DNA of 64,000 bases, from contig NZ_KB899974.1 in NCBI RefSeq assembly GCF_000378485.1, positions 62,001-126,000 of the forward strand. The letters are read 5' to 3'. The DNA comes from Flavobacterium rivuli WB 3.3-2 = DSM 21788. GTDB lineage: Bacteria; Bacteroidota; Bacteroidia; Flavobacteriales; Flavobacteriaceae. A program made the position numbers and the translations under genes. Positions 25,993 to 32,634 of this stretch are shown here, in pieces; the stretch's first letter is position 1; every line of letters begins with the position of its first letter. The notes beneath the pieces were generated by a model. The model saw nothing but the letters and a program-made list of their open reading frames with translations, was not told where the DNA came from and did no database searches.

Positions 25993-27411
25993 CTATTTCT
26001 CTTCTTGTACAGTAGTAGTGTTGTATCCTAAAATACTAAGTACATCTTCTGCTTTTTGTTGTTCAGAGAATATCTCTGTAGCAAGGAAGCCGTTCTCGTC
26101 CCTGTCTATAAGGATGTGTTTAGGCTGCGGTATAAGGCAGTGGTGCAAACCACCATATCCACCTATGGTTTCCTGGTAAGCGCCGGTATTAAAGAAGCCA
26201 ATGTATAAAGGCTTATCGCGGTTATATTTGGGCAAATATATGGCATTTAAATTTTGCTCAGAGTTGTAATAATCATCGCTGTCGCACGTCATACCGCCCA
26301 GCAGTACACGCTCATACTGGTCATTCCACCTGTTAATGGCAAGCATAATAAAACGCTTGTTTATAGCCCAGGTATCCGGCAGGGTAGTTATGAAAGAAGA
26401 ATCTATCATGTTCCATTTTTCCCTGTCATTTTGTTGTTTTTGATACAGTACCTGATAAATGGCACCGGCACTTTCGCCCACGGTAAACGAACCAAACTCA
26501 GTAAAAATATTAGGTACGGGAACATCGGCTTCTTCGCACGTTTTTTTAATCTGGTTGGTAATTTCGTCTATCATGTACTGATAGTCGTATTCAAAATGAA
26601 GCGAATTTTTGATTGGGAAACCACCGCCTATGTTTAGGCTGTCCAGTGTAGGGCATTCTTTTTTAAGGTTAACATACACCTTTAAACACTTAGAAAGTTC
26701 GTTCCAGTAGTAAGACGTATCCCTTATACCTGTATTAATAAAAAAGTGAAGCATTTTTAGCTCTACATTTTTATTTTCATGAATTTGTTTGCGGTAAAAA
26801 GGTAAAATATTTTTGTAGCCAATACCAAGGCGCGAAGTATAAAATTCAAACTTAGGCTCTTCCTCGGCAGCAATACGGATACCTATTTTAAACTTACCGT
26901 TTATTTGTTCCTGTAACAGGTCAAGCTCTTCGTAGTTGTCAATAATAGGAATGGTTTGCTTGTGGCCATTGTTCATTAACCTTGCAATATTTGTTATGTA
27001 CTGGTCTCTTTTAAAACCGTTGCAAATAACATAGGTATTCTTGTTTATCTTGCCACTTTCAAGTAATTTCTCAACAATATTAATATCAAAAGCTGCCGAG
27101 GTTTCAATGTGAATATTGTTTTTAAAAGCCTCATTCATAATGTATTCAAAATGAGAGCTTTTTGTACAATAGCAGTAGTAATATTTACCGTCGTACTTAT
27201 TTTTTTCCATGGCATTCCTAAACCATTCTTTTGCTTTTCGAATGTTGCTGGAAATTTGCGGCAGGTACGTAAACTTTAGCGGGGTACCGTACTGCTCTAC
27301 AAGTTTCATTAGGTCTATGTTATGAAATTGCAGGTTATCTTTGTTTAACGTAAATTCTTCCTGAGGAAAGTAAAACGTTTGATTTATAAGGTCAAAATAT
27401 CTTGTGTTCAT
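25993..27411 (-). CDS. speA: PLP-dependent arginine decarboxylase, short form
   Basis: The 472-aa protein belongs to the fold-III (alanine-racemase type) decarboxylases: the PLP Lys in YYCYCTKSS (about 84), HFFINTGIRD, LNIGGGFP (phosphate binding) and GESAGAIYQV with LLGGMTCDSDD near the C-terminus. E. coli SpeA is 658 aa; Bacteroidota proteins of this length usually carry the arginine decarboxylase name, but a diaminopimelate- or carboxynorspermidine-type activity cannot be ruled out by eye. Product agmatine would feed the neighbouring deoxyhypusine-synthase-like enzyme. A possible upstream ORF lies in its 5' leader. Confidence 0.85.
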   Translation of the reverse strand: MNTRYFDLINQTFYFPQEEFTLNKDNLQFHNIDLMKLVEQYGTPLKFTYLPQISSNIRKAKEWFRNAMEKNKYDGKYYYCYCTKSSHFEYIMNEAFKNNIHIETSAAFDINIVEKLLESGKINKNTYVICNGFKRDQYITNIARLMNNGHKQTIPIIDNYEELDLLQEQINGKFKIGIRIAAEEEPKFEFYTSRLGIGYKNILPFYRKQIHENKNVELKMLHFFINTGIRDTSYYWNELSKCLKVYVNLKKECPTLDSLNIGGGFPIKNSLHFEYDYQYMIDEITNQIKKTCEEADVPVPNIFTEFGSFTVGESAGAIYQVLYQKQQNDREKWNMIDSSFITTLPDTWAINKRFIMLAINRWNDQYERVLLGGMTCDSDDYYNSEQNLNAIYLPKYNRDKPLYIGFFNTGAYQETIGGYGGLHHCLIPQPKHILIDRDENGFLATEIFSEQQKAEDVLSILGYNTTTVQEEK

Positions 27412-27473
27412 TTTATGAAATTTGGGGAAAAGTGATTATAAAAATAAGAAATATCCTAATGGTACAACCATTT

Positions 27474-27650
27474 TCAAACCCTTAAATTAGCATATCGTAT
27501 CTGTAACTCGTCGTGGCAGTTATTAATACTGTATAAATCCGTTGCAGAATGTACTATCCTGTTAGCAGGAAGCAGCACATTTACATTGGCTAAAGCCTTG
27601 TATTTATTAACCACGCTTGTAAGGCAAAATACCTGTTGTTTTAATTTCAT
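27474..27650 (-). CDS. Possible 58-aa upstream ORF of arginine decarboxylase
   Basis: An uninterrupted frame from ATG 27650 to TGA 27474 (start MKLKQQVFCLTSVVNKYKAL) fills the 296-bp gap between aroB and the decarboxylase, on the decarboxylase strand and 62 bp ahead of its start. The peptide is soluble and matches no family that I know. A -7-like element at 27656-27663 would place the transcript start on or beside this ATG, so if translated it would be leaderless, or another promoter is used. Otherwise the segment is simply the 5' leader. Confidence 0.4.
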   Translation of the reverse strand: MKLKQQVFCLTSVVNKYKALANVNVLLPANRIVHSATDLYSINNCHDELQIRYANLRV

Positions 27651-27655
27651 CCCGG

Positions 27656-27663
27656 CAAATGTA
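27656..27663 (-). promoter_or_regulatory. Bacteroidota -7 element upstream of arginine decarboxylase
   Basis: CAAATGTA on the plus strand reads TACATTTG on the minus strand, an exact TAnnTTTG match. A TTTG lies upstream on the minus strand, but with a gap of 25 bp, longer than the gap of about 19 bp seen for the galM promoter in this window. Its position predicts a decarboxylase leader of nearly 240 nt. Confidence 0.35.
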
Positions 27664-27707
27664 AAAAATAATAATGCGTATTTAAAAACAAATGTCTTAA
27701 AAAATTG

Positions 27708-28775
27708 TTAGTTTTGATAGTCGCCGAAAGCGTTGAATATCAATTGGTTCTCTGCCTCCTTGTTGATAACTGCATGGCCAATGCGCTCTAACAGTACAAA
27801 TTGTACCTTCCCGGCCTCATTTTTTTTATCATGTATTAATAATCCTATAACAATGTCTATATCCTGTGGTGTAAATTCAACCTTAGGGAATATAGAATGT
27901 ATAACCTCTTTTATCTGAATATATTCGGCTTGTGGCAACAGATTTTTAGCTACAGATATGTGTGCTTCCAGTATCATGCCTATAGCAATGGCCTCACCAT
28001 GCAAAAGTGTGGTTTTAAGTGGGCTTTCTAAAAAATAAGATTCAATAGCATGCCCCAGCGTATGCCCAAAGTTTAATATTTTGCGCAGTCCTTTCTCTGT
28101 AGGGTCCTGCATTACCACTTCATTCTTTATTTGAACCGACCTGTAAATAAGGCTATCTAAATCATTTGTGGTTAAACCGTCAAGGTTGCTAAATTGCGCC
28201 CAATACTTTTCATCTTCAATTAACCCGTGCTTCAGCATTTCAGCAAGTCCCGATCGCATTTCTGCAGCCGGCAGTGTTTCTAAATACTGACTGTCTATTA
28301 AAACGGCTACAGGGTTATTGATAACGCCTATCTGGTTTTTAAGTACTCCCAGATCTATACCTGTTTTACCACCTACAGATGCATCTACCATGGCAAGCAG
28401 GGTAGTGGGCACATTGATAAAATCCATACCGCGTTTAAAGGTAGAAGCAGCAAACCCGCCCAGATCAGTCAATACGCCGCCGCCCACATTTATTACAAGG
28501 CTTTTACGATCGGCACCCATATCAGTAAGTGCATGCCATACTTGTATGCAGGTTTCAATAGTTTTATTAATCTCGCCGGCATCAAATTCTATAATTTCGA
28601 TAGGCAACTCTGTAGCCAGCTGTGCTAAAAAATTAGGCAGGCAGTGCTGCGATGTGTTTTCGTCGGCAATTATAAATATATTGCTGTAGCTGCCCGGTGC
28701 TAATAATGCCTGCAGGTAACTGTAGCAATCATCATTAAAATATATGTTGTAGCCGGAGCTGGTAATGTGCTGCAT
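27708..28775 (-). CDS. aroB: 3-dehydroquinate synthase
   Basis: The 355-aa length is normal for AroB. The NAD-binding GGGVLTDLGGFAASTFKRG, the substrate loop DASVGGKTGIDLG and zinc ligands in LNFGHTLGHAIE and LLHGEAIAIGM are all present. It makes 3-dehydroquinate from DAHP in the shikimate pathway in the cytosol. It is divergent from the proline dehydrogenase gene; the spacer between the two starts is 89 bp. Confidence 0.97.
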   Translation of the reverse strand: MQHITSSGYNIYFNDDCYSYLQALLAPGSYSNIFIIADENTSQHCLPNFLAQLATELPIEIIEFDAGEINKTIETCIQVWHALTDMGADRKSLVINVGGGVLTDLGGFAASTFKRGMDFINVPTTLLAMVDASVGGKTGIDLGVLKNQIGVINNPVAVLIDSQYLETLPAAEMRSGLAEMLKHGLIEDEKYWAQFSNLDGLTTNDLDSLIYRSVQIKNEVVMQDPTEKGLRKILNFGHTLGHAIESYFLESPLKTTLLHGEAIAIGMILEAHISVAKNLLPQAEYIQIKEVIHSIFPKVEFTPQDIDIVIGLLIHDKKNEAGKVQFVLLERIGHAVINKEAENQLIFNAFGDYQN

Positions 28776-28837
28776 GGTTTTGTATTAAAGAAATGGCAAA
28801 ATAAGCTAAAAATCGCTTTATATTCTTGAACAGTATT

Positions 28838-28845
28838 TATATTTG
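28838..28845 (+). promoter_or_regulatory. Promoter -7 element of proline dehydrogenase
   Basis: TATATTTG matches TAnnTTTG exactly and predicts a start of transcription near 28852. This places the promoter downstream of the ATG at 28826 and so decides for the start at 28865. Confidence 0.55.
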
Positions 28846-28864
28846 CATAAATTTTTTTAAAGTA

Positions 28865-30037
28865 ATGGAAAAGATCTTCAATAATACCGCTGCTGCTTTT
28901 GCACTTAAAAGTGATACCGAACTGGACAGGGCGTATTTCCTGTTTAAAATGATAGCGTCTGAACCACTGGTGCGTATAGGGACAGCAGTGACAAATTTTG
29001 CCCTTAAGGCGCATTTGCCGGTAGAAGGGCTTATTCGTGCTACGGTTTTCGACCATTTTTGTGGAGGAACTACCGAAGAGGACTGCCTGCCTGTGGTAGA
29101 AAAAATGTTTACCAAGGGTGTATCGTCTGTGCTTGATTATTCTGTAGAGGCTAAAGAAGACGAGGCTGAATTTGATAAGGCGCTGGAGAAGACCCTTAAA
29201 ACTATTACGTTTGCTAAAGAAATTAGTGCCATACCCTTTGCCGTTTTTAAGCCTACGGGTTTTGGGCGTTTTGATTTGTATGTAAAGCTGGGCGAAGGTA
29301 AAACCCTTAACCTTGAGGAGGCTGCCGAATGGAACCGCGTGCTTAACCGCTTTGAAATTGTTTGTAAAGCAGCCCATGCTAATGATGTAGCCTTGCTTAT
29401 TGATGCCGAAGAAAGCTGGATGCAGGATGCTGCAGATGACCTGGTGGCCAACCTGATGGCAAAATATAACAAGGAGAAACCTATTGTTTTTAATACCCTG
29501 CAAATGTACCGCCATGACAGGATGACTTATTTGAGAAAATTACACACACTTGCACAGGAACAAGGCTTTTATATAGGTATGAAAATTGTGCGTGGCGCTT
29601 ATATGGAAAAAGAAAATAAGCGTGCTGCCGAAATGGGTTACCCGTCGCCAATCTGCATTTCTAAAGAAGCTACCGATATTAATTATGATGATGCTATTGC
29701 TTATATGACCGGGCACATTGATAAAATGGCCATTTTTGCGGGTACACATAACGAAGAAAGCTCTTATAAATTAATGAAGCTCATGAAACATAACGGCCTT
29801 GATAAAAACGATAACCGCGTTTGGTTTGGGCAGCTGTATGGTATGAGCGATAACATAAGTTATAACCTTGCGGAGAATGGCTACAATGTTGCTAAATATC
29901 TTCCGTTTGGTCCGGTGCGCGATGTTATGCCATACCTTATTCGTCGTGCTGAAGAAAACACCTCGGTTTCAGGCCAAACAAGCCGCGAACTTAATTTACT
30001 TGCAACAGAGCGTAAAAGAAGAAAACTGGAGGAGTAG
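28865..30037 (+). CDS. Proline dehydrogenase (monofunctional)
   Basis: From ATG 28865 (MEKIFNNTAAAF) the protein has 390 aa. FAD-barrel motifs are clear: LIDAEESWMQDA, NTLQMYRHDR, KIVRGAYMEKE, GTHNEES and the C-terminal YNVAKYLPFGPVRDVMPYL with RRAEENTSV for proline and FAD binding. It oxidises proline to pyrroline-5-carboxylate and passes electrons to the quinone pool; the partner P5C dehydrogenase is not in the window. An ATG at 28826 is upstream of the promoter and is rejected. Confidence 0.96.
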   Translation: MEKIFNNTAAAFALKSDTELDRAYFLFKMIASEPLVRIGTAVTNFALKAHLPVEGLIRATVFDHFCGGTTEEDCLPVVEKMFTKGVSSVLDYSVEAKEDEAEFDKALEKTLKTITFAKEISAIPFAVFKPTGFGRFDLYVKLGEGKTLNLEEAAEWNRVLNRFEIVCKAAHANDVALLIDAEESWMQDAADDLVANLMAKYNKEKPIVFNTLQMYRHDRMTYLRKLHTLAQEQGFYIGMKIVRGAYMEKENKRAAEMGYPSPICISKEATDINYDDAIAYMTGHIDKMAIFAGTHNEESSYKLMKLMKHNGLDKNDNRVWFGQLYGMSDNISYNLAENGYNVAKYLPFGPVRDVMPYLIRRAEENTSVSGQTSRELNLLATERKRRKLEE

Positions 30038-30059
30038 TAAATTTATAGGTAGTTTAACC

Positions 30060-30093
30060 TTCGCTGTCATTGCGAGGCACAATGCGATCTAAT
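30060..30093. repeat. Fragment of a dispersed TCATTGCGAGG-type repeat
   Basis: GTCATTGCGAGGCACAATGC with the following GATCT resembles the widespread intergenic repeat whose halves read CATTGCGAGG and CGAAGCAATCT in many bacteria. Only one partial copy is visible, just after the proline dehydrogenase stop. Confidence 0.4.
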
Positions 30094-30157
30094 TATTTGC
30101 ATACTAATGAATGCGGATGAAAGCAAAAGTACTTACAGGCCTGAATTGGCCCGATTG

Positions 30158-30323
30158 AGTGTAGATGGTTCCCCTCTTGAGAGGGGTTAGGGGTATGTTA
30201 TATAGGATTAATATACATATCACTTAATTCACTTCATTATTACTTAGCAAACAATTTTACTCCGTACTTAAGTAAACTGTGAACAACCCCAATCCCTCTC
30301 AAGAGGGGAGCCAGCTGCACTCA
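30158..30323. repeat. MITE-like element with imperfect terminal inverted repeats
   Basis: About 41-43 bases at 30158-30200 (GAGTGTAGATGGTTCCCCTC...) return as an imperfect reverse complement at 30283-30323 (ending GGGGAGCCAGCTGCACTC). Each arm holds its own small hairpin (CCCCTCT/AGAGGGG at 30172-30187; CCCTCT/AGAGGG at 30295-30308). The 80-bp core is AT-rich and has no ORF. It sits between convergent genes and could end transcription from both sides. The whole 30038-30384 interval otherwise holds only the short repeat at 30060-30093. Confidence 0.6.
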
Positions 30324-30384
30324 GCCGTAAAACCCGCATAAGTTTTTTTTCAATCCGCCTTATTTGCGTTCTTTAAGCGAAAAT

Positions 30385-31032
30385 CTAAATTTTTCCGTAC
30401 AACCATTCAGCGAAATCATTAACCGTATAAAACAATTCATCAGGGTGTAGGGCAATTAGTTTTTCAGGTTCGGCAGTTTCCGCCCAGGCAGCAGCGACAA
30501 TGGAGATGCCCGCTTCACGACAGGCTGTAATATCGCTTGGTGCATCGCCCACGTAAATAATCTCATCTTTATCAAGATCCTCCCATTTATTAAGAATTGT
30601 TTTTATTCCCTCCGGCTTGCTTGGGCCGGTGCGTATTCCGGTCTCTAATAGTTCGAAATACGTTGTAATTCCAAAATGCTGTAGTGAGATATCGGCACTG
30701 GCTTTTCCTTTTCCGGTAACCATTGCAGTACGGATGCCGTTAATTTTAAGTGTTTCAAGAATTTGCGGCATACCATCAAAAATTTGAGGGCACATATCGT
30801 GCAGGGCAGTATATTGGGTAATATAATCGGCTAAGCCCTTGTCGTAAAAATCAGGGGCAAGGGCTTCAATAGTTCCTTCTTCCGATGGGCCAAAGGTAGC
30901 AATGATCTCTTCGTCGGATATTTCTCTATTTATCAACGGCTCTATAGATTTCCTAAAGGCACTAATACACAGCGGTAAAGTATTGGCTAACGTGCCATCG
31001 AGGTCGAAGATTACGGCTTTTATTTTTCGCAT
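30385..31032 (-). CDS. HAD-family phosphatase, phosphoglycolate-phosphatase-like
   Basis: The 215-aa protein has the HAD motifs in order: nucleophile Asp in AVIFDLDGTLANT (about 8-20), TAMVTGKGKA (motif II), the Lys in TGPSKPEG (motif III) and YVGDAPSDITA (motif IV). A helical cap of the subclass I type lies between motifs I and II. Phosphoglycolate, pyrophosphate or a sugar phosphate is a possible substrate. It starts 22 bp after the IRG-like GTPase gene ends, so the two are probably cotranscribed. Confidence 0.93.
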   Translation of the reverse strand: MRKIKAVIFDLDGTLANTLPLCISAFRKSIEPLINREISDEEIIATFGPSEEGTIEALAPDFYDKGLADYITQYTALHDMCPQIFDGMPQILETLKINGIRTAMVTGKGKASADISLQHFGITTYFELLETGIRTGPSKPEGIKTILNKWEDLDKDEIIYVGDAPSDITACREAGISIVAAAWAETAEPEKLIALHPDELFYTVNDFAEWLYGKI

Positions 31033-31054
31033 TTCATTTTAATTTTTACCAACT

Positions 31055-32152
31055 CTACACCCCCTTAATCGCCTCAAAAGTCTGCGAGGCAATATCTTCG
31101 GCATCGGTAAGCATTTCATCGCCTATAGACGATGTCATTTTATACCCCAGTCCGGCGGCAATGGCCTGCCCCACAAAGGGTATCCATTTGGAGATTTCTT
31201 TTTTAGCAAAGCCCATACCTGCTTTTTTAAGGAGTAACAATATAGCTTCGCGGCCTATGTATTTAGAGGCAAACTGCACCGCTTTGGCCACAATAACTTT
31301 CGATTTATTATCGCCCAACAGGGTAGAACTGTAGTGTATTTGTTCTTTTTTAAGGCCGTAAATTTCCTGTATATCGGTGCTCATTTTATAGAGCAGTCCA
31401 AGATCTACCGATATGTCAAGTCCCGGAATAGGATTTAGCCCATTTGCTGCCGAAAGCGCAGCATAACGGGAGATTAATTTAGTAGAAAGGTCGCGTTTTT
31501 CTTTAAGCAGGTTGTGGCTAATCACGTTAACATCGGCAATAAAACGCTCGCGCTTTATGCTGTTAAGGCTGTTAGAAATATCGTCGAGAAGTTTATTAAG
31601 GTCGTAACGGGTAGGGTAGTCGGCAGATGTAAGATAGATGCCTTTTACATTATAGTTCTCAAGGCTTTTCTTTAGGTCGGCATAAATGCTGTTATACGTT
31701 TCTTCTTCGGTAATACCACGCTTTAATGCACGGTCTATAGAAAAATCGAGCTTGGTACGCACCGGGAATACCGGGATTTTAAGTTTGGCAATTTCGGTAA
31801 TCAGGTACAGGTCATCCTCAAAAAAACGATCGGAAGTAACAAGGATTACACAGTCAAAATTCTTAATACCCATAGTTTCAATATAGGTATCCATAGGGAA
31901 ATTAATAGTAGAGCTTCCGGGCAGATCATAAAACAGCAACCCCTTATGTTCTATAGGTTCACTGATTTTCATAGTGGTTTCTATCTCGCCTACGGCAGAT
32001 ACTTCTTCGCCTACAATAGCATTTATAAGCGATGACTTTCCTGTGCCGCTACGGCCTATGATACCGCATTTAACCTTTGCATTTTTAAAATTTTCCAAAT
32101 CCTGTTTACATTGTTCTAACGCCTGCGTTATATTACCGTTGCCTATGTTCAT
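31055..32152 (-). CDS. IRG-like (interferon-inducible-GTPase-type) GTPase with hydrophobic C-terminal domain
   Basis: The 365-aa protein has a GTPase domain with G1 GRSGTGKSS (33-41), a G2 Thr in ETT (58-60), G3 DLPG (76-79) and G4 TKLD (133-136) inside VFPVRTKLDF, the form typical of immunity-related GTPases. The C-terminal part (about 195-365) is helical and partly hydrophobic, with NPIPGLDISVDLG and IGREAILLLLKKAG, resembling the DUF697/YcjF-type membrane-associated domains. Such proteins act on membranes through nucleotide-driven assembly. The bacterial role is not known to me. A -7 element TATATTTG (32174-32181) supports the start. Confidence 0.85.
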   Translation of the reverse strand: MNIGNGNITQALEQCKQDLENFKNAKVKCGIIGRSGTGKSSLINAIVGEEVSAVGEIETTMKISEPIEHKGLLFYDLPGSSTINFPMDTYIETMGIKNFDCVILVTSDRFFEDDLYLITEIAKLKIPVFPVRTKLDFSIDRALKRGITEEETYNSIYADLKKSLENYNVKGIYLTSADYPTRYDLNKLLDDISNSLNSIKRERFIADVNVISHNLLKEKRDLSTKLISRYAALSAANGLNPIPGLDISVDLGLLYKMSTDIQEIYGLKKEQIHYSSTLLGDNKSKVIVAKAVQFASKYIGREAILLLLKKAGMGFAKKEISKWIPFVGQAIAAGLGYKMTSSIGDEMLTDAEDIASQTFEAIKGV

Positions 32153-32173
32153 TGAGTTATATACTTGTTAAAT

Positions 32174-32181
32174 CAAATATA
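32174..32181 (-). promoter_or_regulatory. Promoter -7 element of the IRG-like GTPase gene
   Basis: CAAATATA on the plus strand is TATATTTG on the minus strand, an exact match to TAnnTTTG, with a predicted transcript start about 15 nt before the ATG at 32152. Confidence 0.5.
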
Positions 32182-32246
32182 GCAATCATTAGGTTAAAGG
32201 TATCTTAAATGCAAGGACAATGTTTTATGACTAACTTACATATAAA

Positions 32247-32393
32247 TTACAACTGGCTTTTTTCAGGATACTTTATTAAGTGCAGATACAATTTGTACAA
32301 AAAATAAAACAGTACAATAAGTAAAATAAAAATAAGAAGGTCTAAAAGTAGCATTTGCATAAAACTGTCGTGTTGGGTAATTTCTGTTTCCAT
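32247..32393 (-). CDS. 48-aa single-helix membrane peptide
   Basis: ATG 32393 to TAA 32247 encodes a short polar N-terminus (METEITQHDSFMQ), a strong hydrophobic helix (LLLDLLIFILLIVLFYFLY) and a basic tail (KLYLHLIKYPEKSQL). The clean topology with positive residues after the helix suggests a real membrane peptide with the N-terminus outside. It lies 94 bp upstream of the IRG-like GTPase start, same strand. No family was recognised. Confidence 0.6.
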   Translation of the reverse strand: METEITQHDSFMQMLLLDLLIFILLIVLFYFLYKLYLHLIKYPEKSQL

Positions 32394-32604
32394 AGTTTTA
32401 ATTTTAGGGGCATTAATACTATGTAGCTAATTTACGGTTTACCACAGTACAAAAAAATACCCATTAGTAGGGATTTTTCAATTTTTAAATCGTTTTCGTT
32501 TTTAATTAAGTTATTGATTTTTAAATATTTATGTTTAAAGCTTATAAATATATGTTTTTGGTTCTTTCAGCTTAAATAAGTTTATCCTGTTTGCCCAATT
32601 TTCT

Positions 32605-32612
32605 TACATTTG
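32605..32612 (+). promoter_or_regulatory. Promoter -7 element of the M14 peptidase gene
   Basis: TACATTTG matches TAnnTTTG; the predicted transcript start is near 32619, 16 nt before the ATG at 32635. No good -33 element is present at the expected distance. Confidence 0.45.
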
Positions 32613-32634
32613 GTTTTTATACCATCCATTGTTT

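Noticed and set aside
28700..29515. 271-codon reverse-strand frame across aroB and proline dehydrogenase starts
   Set aside because: It lies antisense to two clear enzymes and over both promoters, has no family features, and its composition mirrors the codon bias of the real genes.
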